NCBI GenBank assembly: GCA_003344405.1
Contig: NOWV01000127.1
Coordinates: forward strand, 1-64,000
Source: Trichoplax sp. H2
Taxonomy: Eukaryota > Placozoa > Uniplacotomia > Trichoplacea
DNA length: 64,000 nucleotides
Direction: 5' to 3'
Shown: positions 45,001-53,405 of the stretch, piece by piece
How the letters are laid out: each line of letters opens with the position of its first letter
Position numbering within the stretch: position 1 is the stretch's first letter
Program-made: the position numbers and the translations under genes
Notes under the pieces: model-generated
Told to the model about the DNA's origin: nothing
The model's database searches: none
Seen by the model: only the letters and a program-made list of their open reading frames with translations

Positions 45001-45595
45001 GCATAGGATAAAGTCTTGAACTTATTAATTATTGTGTTCTTAGATTATAGATTGCATGTTATATATCACAAAATGATAACGCTATAAATCGTAGATGATA
45101 ATATACTCATTTATTAAGGATCGATCAACTTGAAAATTTATTATTGCTATAATTGGCGTCCATAAGACTATAACTAACTGCTATAATATAATTGAATGAT
45201 ATAGATTCAATGCTACTAATTCATTCAGAGAATAATTTAACTAACTCTCTGTATTGACATAGATACAAATGGATTGTAAATCGAAGGCAAAAAATCATAC
45301 AGCGTATGAATTAAAGCCAACTAAGGGCAAATCTTCGTAAGTTGATGATTGATTCAAGGAATACACCGCCTTGAGTAATTGAGACAATTGTATACGTACA
45401 ATAGCTGATATTTCAATCTTAACAAAATATATCATACACTCGCATTTATATAACGTATATTTCACTTTATACCGTAGATCACACTTAACGCCAGCGAATT
45501 ATAACAATTATGAAGATGTAGGTGAAGACGCAATTTATCAGGTAAAAAATTTTTTACTGTCAAACAAGTGCTATAAAACAACTGATACAAAGTAA
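20933..45595 (+). CDS. Giant adhesion GPCR: IgGFc_N - 7 Ig - 14 FN3 - Ig - HRM - GAIN/GPS - 7TM
   Basis: A predicted cell-surface receptor of about 3,200 residues in about 43 exons. Exons: 20933-21002 (signal peptide), 21929-23200 (IgGFc_N), seven Ig exons within 23358-29595, FN3 exons from 30225 to 37384, Ig 37466-37741, HRM 37938-38045 and 38185-38291, GAIN/GPS 38739-38906, 39239-39353, 40654-40776, 41692-41798, 41913-41974, 42441-42555, seven-helix core 42718-44988 in eight exons, tail 45263-45336 and 45478-45541 or to 45595. Frame is kept across every junction as drawn. The start is chosen because it opens a clear signal peptide (MKIIKLLSLVIISIHC...). The GPS keeps its cysteines, tryptophans and the His-Thr-Thr cleavage site. 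Weak points: the acceptors at 30225, 40654 and 41692, and the 3' end. An AATAAA at 45642 favours a stop at 45595; splicing onward from 45541 is possible. Confidence 0.87.
21929..23200 (+). other. IgGFc-binding N-terminal domain exon (IgGFc_N) of the adhesion GPCR
   Basis: A single 1,272 bp exon covering residues 24-448. It matches the IgGFc_N family by pattern: an opening with GREFNVVIMYD, the VATEDNTAISI strand, NKHQVFYYS, a D-TGTQVSANKPIAVFGNN block followed by a cysteine pair, CNYLIAQYPSVERLGRIYVL, and a later CSERCLLMHYDRG block. In known proteins the domain sits at the N-terminus of Fc-gamma-binding protein and related secreted or matrix proteins. Here it is the outermost part of a receptor. 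Binding partner unknown; antibody binding is not implied in an animal without immunoglobulins. Confidence 0.85.
23358..29595 (+). other. Seven immunoglobulin-domain exons of the adhesion GPCR
   Basis: One Ig domain per exon, every exon phase 1 at both ends: 23358-23633, 23712-23972, 26915-27190, 27396-27683, 28146-28424, 28578-28835, 29299-29595 (residues about 448-1093). Each shows the I-set pattern: a first Cys, a Trp in W(Y/L)KDN or similar, and a D/E-x-G-x-Y-x-C end, for example SNAGSYYCQF and DSGSYKCRG. The fourth domain begins without a methionine, so it is missed by start-to-stop ORF finding. The intron 23973-26914 is about 2.9 kb; I did not find a further Ig exon in it, but a degenerate one could be missed. 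Confidence 0.88.
30225..37384 (+). other. Fourteen fibronectin type III domains of the adhesion GPCR
   Basis: Exons: 30225-30545, 30717-31025, then ten exons of exactly 297 bp (31260-31556, 31766-32062, 32229-32525, 32695-32991, 33157-33453, 33601-33897, 34021-34317, 34496-34792, 34965-35261, 35423-35719), a domain split by an intron (35808-35878 and 36556-36802), and 37076-37384. The ten equal exons repeat one theme: P-S-x-PP-N-V at the start, WLPPP, DQNGIIxNY, SYYS, LIPYTDYN, TVKAxTIIGFGP, TRTLQAG at the end. All introns are phase 1 except the one inside the split domain, which is phase 0. The acceptor at 30225 (AAAATGCTAG) has a poor pyrimidine tract and is the least certain. Confidence 0.88.
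37466..37741 (+). other. Eighth Ig domain of the adhesion GPCR, membrane-proximal
   Basis: A 276 bp phase 1-1 exon, residues about 2502-2594, between the FN3 array and the HRM domain. It shows TLECRATGDPVPTVQWL for the first cysteine and the core tryptophan, and DNGTYQCQF for the second cysteine. The isolated position, apart from the N-terminal Ig block, matches adhesion GPCRs that place an Ig domain just before HRM and GAIN. Confidence 0.85.
37938..38291 (+). other. Hormone receptor (HRM) domain of the adhesion GPCR, two exons
   Basis: Exons 37938-38045 and 38185-38291, residues about 2595-2665. The pattern is that of HRM domains in adhesion and secretin-type GPCRs: C-LGEITSDMKW, then T-x-x-G-x-T-A-x-A-K-CP, then GNATRSCK, NGNSVW and a final C. 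The acceptor AT-rich ATATCAG at 37937 and the phases (1 to 1 to 0) fit. Its location before GAIN is the standard one. Confidence 0.82.
38739..42555 (+). other. GAIN domain with GPS autoproteolysis site, six exons
   Basis: Exons 38739-38906, 39239-39353, 40654-40776, 41692-41798, 41913-41974 and 42441-42555, residues about 2666-2895. Subdomain A has GGDIVISASIL, typical of the helical part; subdomain B has TGIRISLPKATI and HPVRIIFEN. The GPS shows CAFW, then CGWDSTGC, then VCYCSHTTTFSV. Autoproteolysis is expected between the two threonines after the histidine, at bases 42532/42533, leaving a tethered-agonist (Stachel) peptide TTFSVIT that resembles the usual T-x-F-x-x-L/I-M pattern. His and the Thr nucleophile are intact. 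Acceptors at 40654 and 41692 were chosen by frame and are less certain. Confidence 0.85.
42718..44988 (+). other. Seven-transmembrane core of the adhesion GPCR, eight exons
   Basis: Exons 42718-42815 (TM1), 43159-43261 (TM2), 43353-43503 (TM3), 43622-43703 (TM4), 43840-43906 and 44028-44122 (TM5 and loop 3), 44275-44401 (TM6 and start of TM7), 44947-44988 (end of TM7). Class B2 hallmarks are visible: HYIFLAAYSWLL in TM3, CWLS before TM5, RKHFRQSF before TM6, and ISLIQSIYILLFYALKNKE across TM7, close to the family pattern LNSLQG-IF---NKEV. The usual Gly after SLQ is replaced by Ser-Ile. The exons interrupt helices, unlike the domain-sized extracellular exons. Confidence 0.87.
45263..45595 (+). 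other. Cytoplasmic tail exons and probable 3' end of the adhesion GPCR
   Basis: Exon 45263-45336 and exon 45478 onward follow TM7 in frame. The tail is basic first (KSKAKN), then acidic and tyrosine-bearing (ANYNNYEDVGEDAIYQ). A possible donor (CAG|GTAAAA) follows at 45541. Reading through it adds 17 residues and a TAA at 45593-45595, 47 bases before an AATAAA. I prefer the read-through end, but the donor could instead join the exon at 47259, which is in the right phase. Confidence 0.6.
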
Positions 45596-45641
45596 TGTAT
45601 TCATTCTTTATGATAAAAATAGGAGGTGGATTAAAGACTTC

Positions 45642-45647
45642 AATAAA
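45642..45647 (+). promoter_or_regulatory. Possible polyadenylation signal AATAAA
   Basis: A canonical hexamer 47 bases after the read-through stop of the adhesion GPCR. In AT-rich DNA such hexamers are common by chance, so its value is only in supporting a 3' end near here. Confidence 0.4.
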
Positions 45648-46160
45648 AACAGTAAAATGTTCGAATGGCTTATGCTATATTTAGTTGCCCAGTTTTACAA
45701 ATTATTCAACTAAATTTTGAATATAAATAAGTACATATATATAAGTATTATCAGGAATTGAACTTAATTAGAACAGTTTCATCTGTTCATTGATATCGTT
45801 TATGATTGGCATTTATCAAGACTATTTTCTTAATATCAACATTTACAAACGAAAACTGAACAATACAATTAATTATTACTACGTGGATAATTTAAAATAG
45901 CAATTACATCACAGCATGACCGATTAAGCGTTTTATGCTACGTATTCATAAAGTGAATTTCTTGTATTGATTTAAAAATTTTAATATGTTAGCTTATGTT
46001 TACTGTGATTCTTGCCCACCGGTAAGTGTATAGTATAAGTAACTTGTCTAACGTGGAGTTTTAGTTCTATTTTCAATTCAGATGTTTGTATACGGGTATT
46101 GATTAGGCAACATTAATAAAAGGTATTGCATAAGCAAATGGTATAATAGAATTTAGAAGT

Positions 46161-47095
46161 ATGCCACAATACTTACATGATATAGATAAGATCACAAATT
46201 ATGAGAAGAAAAAGCTAGATGGGATGATTGTAATCAATCTTGACCGGCTACTTAAAATATTTCACTTATTTTTAAAATTGGTGATGAGCAATATAAAATA
46301 CTAGGAATAGAGGATTGCTTTGAAAAGGCATATAAGTCTGGCAAAATGCCAGAATTATGTTTCAATTACTCCATAAGAGGATTTAAACTAGTTAAGGATA
46401 AGAAAGAATTTATAATACAGTTAATGAAAGTTATCATATCATTTGCAAGATTGAAAGTGAAAACTGTGATCAAAACGACGGGTATGGTCGTCAATATTTT
46501 GTGCCTTATTGGCTGCATTCTTCGACTGAGTTACGGCTTACTGATTATTTCTAGTCTGTTTGGCTATCTATTGGATACGAAATTGCGTCGTATATTCCGG
46601 ATGGAATATTTATTGCCATTTATCAGCATCTTTAAAAGTGAGCAAGAATCCACAAGTAGAAGTCTATCATCGATTTATAAAATAGTATATACCGGATTAT
46701 TAGAGTGAGATTATTATCAAGAAAGAGGACTGTTATATAGGCTTAAATTACTGCTACAAGAATGTCTTGTAAAGAACTAATGGTATACGTTGAGGAACGT
46801 ATTAAAAGTTTAGTTAATATGATCAAACCCCATAATATGATAAAGAATAAGTTAAAAGAAGTAATTAATGACCAAATGCCAAAGTTTAAATCTGCACAAT
46901 ATGAATTTTACGTAAAATACTCTACATACAAAGGACTAACAAAAGCAATTAATGGTCTAACTGGCAAGAAAGATATAATCTGGTGTTTGCTGTGTGTAAG
47001 GTCTTATTTCAATCGATAACAATTCGTAAATAGCAACTTTTTACGGAAAATTAATTGGTATGATAAAGCAAAGAGTTGAGTGTTGAAATTTTATA
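46161..47095 (+). pseudogene. Decayed ROCO-family COR domain, copy A
   Basis: Translation in three shifting frames gives a COR-like domain: YLHDIDKI, then DGMIVINLDRLLKIF, then a frame change to GIEDCFEKAYKSG, another change near 46430, then a C-terminal piece open from 46762 to 47019 with MIKPHNMIKNKLKEVI. The same order is found in copy B (49153-50175), to which it is clearly related at DNA level. COR is the dimerisation half of ROC-COR GTPase modules (LRRK, DAPK1, MFHAS1 and large families in simple animals). At least two frameshifts and the loss of the upstream ROC GTPase mean it should not make a working protein. No introns are visible inside the block. It lies just downstream of, or inside the 3' intron of, the adhesion GPCR. 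Confidence 0.7.
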
Positions 47096-47258
47096 GTGTG
47101 CTTTTTGCATTCTTGATTTTTGAATTTTTAACATAATATGCCACGAATCTCCATTTTTATAAACTGTAAAAAAGTAGACTTTTATTTTAAGTTAGTTTGA
47201 CCTAACTTGTTTTATCACGAGGTCACTGAATAGAGTTAATTTGTAGTTAGTCTTGTAG

Positions 47259-47685
47259 CAATCAATTATGAGTATTAAAGAAATAAATCTGATAAAAAGT
47301 ATCTATTATTTAGATCAACCGCAACAAGTTGAAGATGAATATAAGACGCCAGTAATATCCAGCAGTCATGGTAATTTATTTACTGGTGAAATTTTATAGA
47401 AAAATTGACTTATCTTTTGTTTCATTGCCAATCATTTTTCTTAAGCTGTTATAATTTCCTTGAAAAAGTAATACTCTTACTCGCACTTTATAATTCATTA
47501 ACACAAAATATTAAAACATAATATTAAACTTAAACAATAGAAATCAAAGTTTTTTACCTTTAATATTAATTTGTTCATTTACAATTACAGATCTTTACCA
47601 GGAAGAAAATTCATCGCAAATTAGTGACGGTAAATTATATTACCTAGCCTACAATGTCGATTCAGTCAATACAGTATCTAGCTAA
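47259..47685 (+). CDS. Linker exons of ROCO copy A, or alternative tail of the adhesion GPCR
   Basis: Exon 47259-47370 reads in phase 0 from CAATCA and contains IYYLDQPQQVEDEYKTPV; it ends in phase 1 at GTAATT. A second piece starts at 47591 (phase 1, DLYQEENSSQISD) and has a possible donor at 47634; if not spliced it reads on to a TAA at 47683-47685. A related exon with NYLDQPQRFQQEYEIPI lies at about 50665-50712 in copy B, where it joins a death-domain exon in phase. This favours a ROCO-type linker. The phase also permits joining to the adhesion GPCR tail at 45541. Tyrosines are frequent (EYKTP, LYQEE, LAYNVD). Function not assigned. Confidence 0.4.
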
Positions 47686-47699
47686 GACGATGGTAATTC

Positions 47700-48265
47700 T
47701 TCGATGTTGCACAAAAAAAAACCATTGTCGTAAAGTTATAGTTGTCATTATCAAATAACACTGTTTAAGTAACTTTATTACAACTGAAAAATAGACGATA
47801 TGAATACAGCTATAGCTCGCTTTAGTCGCATCTTTATTACACTATTTTTAAACAGAACTAGCTACTCATTTTCCATAGTCACATCATCATAGCTAAAACG
47901 GTTCAATAAATGGATAGTCATAAATTGAAATAATTTTTACTGGTAGATGTAGGAAATAGCTAGCGTAGTGACAACAGTGATATTAACGCCATAAACTTGC
48001 AACATACAGAAGTCGAAGCCATAAAAAAATTCATGGGTGAGTTTCCAGCATAAACGTTTTGATACTGATATGAGTGGATTTATTTTTATCCATGCTTTCT
48101 TCCTAGAGACAATTGAAAATAGTCGAAGCAATCTGTCAATAGAAAATGACTTTGTAACGAAATTGATTTCAGTTTATTCAATGTAAATAACTATAAAAAT
48201 TAACAAATCAATCAGGCTCTAATCAAATTAATAAATACTATTGTATATTAATTCACTTATAATAG
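47700..48265. other. Intronic or intergenic, no feature seen
   Basis: AT-rich sequence between the copy A linker and its death-domain exon. Nothing coding was recognised; an AATAAA-containing word lies near 47904. Confidence 0.4.
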
Positions 48266-48636
48266 AGAAATGTTATTCCAGTATCATAAGTAGAATTGGA
48301 GATCGACGGGTTTAATTAGCAAAGCATTTATACCTTTCCGATAACAATGTTGATAATCTTAATCGACAATACGAAACTTTAAGTCAACATTCATATTTAC
48401 CGAAATCGGACAAAATGTTAAATTATTGGCAAGAGAAGAATCCTTCAAAATATCATTTACTGACATTAGTAGACATTCTATACGATCGCCAACAACACGA
48501 AATAGCAGATTCTCTTAACGATATGTTGTTGCGAAATCAATCACATCCTTTAGTATCTAAATATATCTTAACCATTTTACATGGTAAATATTCTAATTGT
48601 GGTCAATTTCAGCAAGATATCTGTTACGATGCGTAA
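48266..48636 (+). pseudogene. Death-domain exon with in-frame stop, ROCO copy A
   Basis: From a phase-1 acceptor at 48265, the frame gives a death-domain-like helix bundle: LAKHLYLSDNNVDNL, then MLNYWQEKNPSKYHLLTLV, then HEIADSLNDML, ending at TAA 48634-48636. A TAA at 48313-48315 interrupts the first helix, just before LAKHL. The death domain is a protein-interaction module that ends DAPK1 and several invertebrate ROCO proteins. With the COR block at 46161 and the linker at 47259 it forms the same order as copy B. The open part after the stop is 73 residues from an ATG at 48415, too short for a whole domain. An unseen splice that skips the stop cannot be ruled out. Confidence 0.55.
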
Positions 48637-49152
48637 GCATGTCCTAATTACGTGTGGCGACTGTATATAAGCCCGAGTAGAAAATATATCGCTCAGTTGA
48701 TACTTCTCTAGTGTACGATAAGGTACTATACTTTCGTTGTATGAAGTAAAAACTCATAAAACTAATCTTACAACAAGCCGCTTATTATACTTGTGAGGAA
48801 GTTGTTAGTCTTACAGTATCTCTCCGTAGTTAGTTGGAGTGACTAAGTAGCTCGTAAGTTAGTTGATTACTCACATTAGAAGGAGTAGGTAGTGCGGTGT
48901 GAGTGACACCTATGAATATGTTAATCAATTGAAATAGCTAAATTAAAGTAGGTGCTGAATATCCTGAAATGAAATATTGCTAATGTAGTTGCAAAACTGT
49001 GAGCTACAGTAACTACTGCATCATTAGTAGCTAATAGTACGTTAATTAACTACCCATGCTTGCTCTATAATATACTGTACTGTACATAAGTGTACAATAA
49101 ATTAATCAATTTATGCATCCTAATGTTAGTGATTAATAGCATACGTAATATT
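48637..49152. other. Spacer between ROCO copies A and B
   Basis: No gene. The sequence has repeated TAGTTAGT / AGTTAGTTG words around 48820-48870 and a short GTAC palindrome at 49074-49086. It may hold the junction of the duplication that made the two ROCO copies, but I could not place a breakpoint. Confidence 0.4.
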
Positions 49153-50175
49153 ATGACATTGGATGAAATTAAACAGTTAGCCAAAGATTGCGGATTGTAC
49201 GAAGATGACGAAACATTTCAAAGTACAGTATGCTACAATACTTACATGATATAGGTGAAATCGAATATTGTAAGAAGAAAGAGCTCGATGGCGTGATTGT
49301 AATCAATCTTGACTGGCTATTCAGAATATTTCGGTTATTTATTAGAATTGATGGTGATAAACACGTTTACAGATATGCAGGAGTAGATGATTGCTTTGAA
49401 ACGGCTTATAAGACAAATATAATGTCAGGATTGCGTTTCGAGCACGCCATAGCGAAGTTTAAGTTAGATAAGAAAGAGAGAGAGCTTATTTTACAGTTAA
49501 TGGAAAGTTATCATATCGTTTGCAAGATTGACAATGAAAACAGCGATCATGACGGTCGCTATAGTGGGCAATATTTTGTGCCATGTTTACTGCGTTCTTC
49601 TACGGAGTTACGGCTTACTAATTATTTTCAATCAGCTTGGTTATATATTGGATACGAAAGAGCATCGTATAGTCCGGATGGAATATTTTATTGCCATTTA
49701 TCAGCGTGTTTAAAAATGTGGAAGAATCCACAAGTAGAAGTCTATCGTCGATGCGTAAAATATTATATACAGGATTATCAATGTGAGATTATTATCAAGA
49801 AAGAGGACGGTTACATAGGCTTACAATACTACTATACGATGCCTTCTAAAGATCTAATAGCGGACGCTGAGGAGTGTATTAAATAGGTAATTAATGTGAT
49901 TAAACCTCATAACATGATAAAGGAGAAGTTAAAAGAAGTAGTGACTGATAGAATGCCAAAGTATGAGTCTACAAAATAGGAATTTTATGTAGAATGCTCT
50001 GAATGTAATGAGCTAACCAAGTGGTTAGTCACTTAACCGGTAAGAAAAATATAATCCATTACTTGGAGTGTAAGGAATTTTTTCAATCGAAACCACTTCG
50101 TGAATGGCAAATGCTTGAGAAAGAGAAATTAGCAGGTATGATACAGCATCAAGTTGAGAATGGAAATTTTATTAT
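49153..50175 (+). pseudogene. Decayed ROCO-family COR domain, copy B
   Basis: An opening frame from ATG 49153 (MTLDEIKQLAKDCGLYEDD) shifts by one frame before 49230, where a 218-residue open frame continues: LQYLHDIGEIEYC, DGVIVINLDWLFRIFRLF, HAIAKFKLDKKERELILQLM, GQYFVPCLLRS. This order is that of COR domains following a ROC GTPase. After a TAG at 49884-49886 the homology goes on (VIKPHNMIKEKLKEVV) through further stops (a TAG near 49977 and a TAA near 50033) to about 50175, whereas copy A is open across that part. So both copies decay independently. No ROC P-loop (GxxxxGK) was seen upstream. The 218-residue frame could still be translated; I think it is a remnant. Confidence 0.7.
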
Positions 50176-50664
50176 TTGTTTTATGTATTGTTAATTTCTG
50201 GATTGTTTACCTGGCTAGGTGTACATGCAATGTAAAAAGTGCGCAGGTGGAAGTAGTACCGAATATTAATAGAGGGCATAAATTTTTACTATGATACATT
50301 TTACGCTTTGAATGATGGAAATTGCAATAGTGCAAACTTATATTCAATAGCATATACAGTATATTCAAAATGCAAGTGACTTTTAAACATAAACGCTCCC
50401 TTCTTGATTTTACTTTACTAGCCATTTTAATTGTTATATATTGTAGTAGAGGGGAATTATATGAGGGTTAGGCGAATTAGTTAGGTTTGCACAAGAAATT
50501 TTATTAATTAGGAACTATAATAACCATAATCGTTTATCACATAAATAAATGATAGTTGCGTTTATCAAACCAACACTTTATCGTGTACCGTATTTGCTAA
50601 TAGAAAATTGCAATTATCAGTATTGAAGAATTTGATTGAATGGTCCCGTTGATTAATTATTTAG

Positions 50665-51864
50665 ATCAACCACAACGATTCCAACAGGAATATGAGATAC
50701 CAATAACATCTGGTAAACTATGTAATTTTATTTGTGTATGAAATCTTATAGTAAAATTGGTATGATCTATAATTCATCTTTGATCCCTTTTAACGAATGT
50801 TACTATATTCTTAGAAAAAGTACTATCTTGCATTTCACTTATCAAATACATATAAAGCCATATACCAAATTCTTTCCAGATTTCTGCAATTTGTGACCTC
50901 AAAATGCATGATAATGTGAAATAAAAACAAATTTGAAGTATCTAAACAGACTATCGTAATGATACTACATAATTTTTGTAAATGCCATCGTAATTAGTCG
51001 AGTAGTGATAAGAGTTTAAACATAAATCTCATTTATGCACTTAGAATAGTGCTATGATAGGCCAAAGTTGCTTAAATTGGACAAGTTGATAGAATTTGTC
51101 AAATTGATCCAATCTGTACCATTCTATTCTGTTATATTGACAAGATATTAAGTGTAGAGTTCCTTTATTGATAGATCTTAAACCTATTGTACAAGAACCT
51201 GCTATTTTTCGACAAGGAGGAATGCAAACTCAATGGGCTATAGATCCATTACAAGATGGTAAATTAATGATAATAGCCTATTTGTCACAGTTATTTTCCA
51301 AAGAACACAACAGCTTGAAATGCGACTTAGTACGGACAATAAGAACAAGATCTCAGAGGCAATACCATCTTGAAATTTAGAGCATGCATGTGTGCCTAGG
51401 ATAAATTTTGACATAATCATAATATTACGATAGGAAATCTACCAGGTAAAATAGCTAATGTGGTGTTTAGCTATTTCAGTAAAATAGTACTTTATGGTCT
51501 TACACTATTACGCTCAATTAATTAAATCTATCATATTTGCATTTCAGATAGTAAGAGAAATCAACGCTTTATCATTATTGCCGATAATATGGACGGAAAG
51601 AGATTGAAAGAATTTGGTTTGAAGTTAGGCTTGTCTTCTATTGATGTTGGAGATATTGTCGATAACAGTGACGAAAGATTTGCAAAGTGCATGAACATAT
51701 TAGGAACATGGTATTCTAAATTTGCTCCAAAAGTCAATTGGAATAATCTATTGGAAGCCTCACATACTTGTAAATTGGCAAATATTAGTGAAAAATTGGT
51801 AAAGACATTTACTGCTGATAGTAAATTCCATCTAAAATTATATACAAGACTGAATCAAACATGA
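50665..51864 (+). CDS. Linker exon and C-terminal death domain, ROCO copy B
   Basis: A short exon (about 50665-50712, from ATCAACCACAACG after TTATTTAG, or slightly longer) ends in phase 1 at GTAAAC. The next exon, 51548-51864, starts in phase 1 after TTGCATTTCAG and stays open for 106 codons to TGA. It encodes a death-domain-like fold: IADNMDGKRLKEFGLKLGL, SSIDVGDIVDN, a middle helix with MNILGTWYSKF, then NWNNLLEASHTC. Death domains mediate homotypic binding in signalling scaffolds. The exon is intact, but the COR block upstream is broken, so expression would depend on a promoter or first exon not identified here. It could also be the last remnant of a dead gene. Confidence 0.5.
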
Positions 51865-53060
51865 AAGAAGAGTTGGTGTAGCAAGGCTTACTCGAAACCT
51901 TAGCTTACACCGAATCGAACTTTAAGGAAGGATAGGAGCAGCTAGTCGAATAGAACACTGAATCAGATTTTAAGGACGAATAGGTCTAATAAGGGAAACT
52001 TTAGAGTAATCAATTCAATCTAATCGAATATAAGACTGAATTTAGCTTGAGGCAATAATACGGCTTATTCGAAATTTCTGATTGAATACTGAATCAACGT
52101 TGAAGGAAGGATAGGTGTTACCAGGCCTATTGGAAATAGTTTAAGGTGATGGAAATAAAGTTGTAATCCGGCAGAATAGCAATTAGCGCCGTACGGTATT
52201 TATTGACAGATACGATCATGCCTTATTGATGACAGTTCCATCATTTCACACCCATATGGACTTCAACAGAATAATAACTTAACTGACGATTGAAACTATG
52301 ATCCAAATGAAGTTCTAATCCGGCGGACTAGCCATGAACACCGTCAGGTATTTATTGACAGAAAAGATTGCGCTTTGTAAACGGAAGTTCAATCTTTTTA
52401 CACCCATATGGACGTCAATTGTCTGAGAAATGTCATTAGCCCATCCATAGATTGCTGCCTACAGCTTCAATCAATCTTTTATTTGTATCCTTTGAGATGG
52501 ACAGCGAGCGCTTTCCAAATTGCACACTCGCATTCGTCATGATTGTCAATGCTTGTATCGACTATTTTACTTTCAAAAGATATCATTACTTATCGTAGGG
52601 GCTGAAATCATTTAAAGGTTATTTACATTATTGTCGGTTTGGTCATATTCTATCTTTCTGTATGAAATATTTGGGTTGTAGTTATTGGATAGTCTAGTAT
52701 ATCAAGGACTGAGATGCCTGTAGACTAACAACCAAGTCTACTAGCTATATTCAATTAAAGCAAGCATACTACTAGGTATTACTGTTCTTTACATATTACC
52801 CAATGAACAAGTAAAATTGCTATCGTGCTCATTCCTTGCTAATATTCATCTTCTTATCAACAAGGAGCTCGGTCATAGCTTATGATAGTTCAATCGCTAC
52901 TAATCAGATTCTACCTTGAGTAGTATACCTAGAGTAATTCTATTCAATGAATGCGAGTAGCAACTCGAGATTACTCATCTTCATCGATTCAAAATTACCT
53001 GATGAAGGACCATTAGTATCGTTACTCATTGCTTGCTCATATCCCTATAATGAACAAGTA
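51865..53060. repeat. Gene-free region with degenerate direct repeats
   Basis: No gene is supported. Between about 52165 and 52430 a block occurs twice in diverged form: it opens with TAATCCGGC, contains CCGT(A/C)-GGTATTTATTGACAGA and closes with ACACCCATATGGAC. Between 51880 and 52130 a looser theme (GAATCGAACTTTAAGGAAGGATAGG and variants) recurs two to three times. Confidence 0.6.
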
Positions 53061-53065
53061 GGAGC

Positions 53066-53405
53066 TTTACTCATGATATTTAAATCACTACTGTACAACG
53101 CTATTTGGGCATGATCGGGTTCTACCTGAATAGTATACTTACTTTATTTTACTCATGATATTTAAATCACTACTATACAGTGCAACGCTATTTCGATATG
53201 ATCCAATTCTACCTGAATAGTATACTTACTGTATTTTACTCATGATATTTAAATCACTACTGTACAGTGCAACGCTATTTCGGCATGATCCGATTCTACC
53301 TGAATAGTATGTTTACTCTATTTTACTAATAATAATATTTAAATCACCACTATACCACGTTATTTCGGCATGATTGGATTCCACTGAATAGTATATTTAC
53401 TCTCT
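53066..53405. repeat. Tandem repeat, four units of about 82-87 bp
   Basis: Units start with TTTACTCATGATATTTAAAT or a variant at 53066, 53148, 53235 and 53322, and share TCACTACT, GCAACGCTATTT, GCATGATC and TTCTACCTGAATAGTAT. Units two and three contain the CTGTACAGTGC type of GTAC word. Similar single words (TCTACCTTGAGTAGTATAC near 52911) occur just upstream, so the array may have grown from a more diffuse ancestral repeat. Confidence 0.85.
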
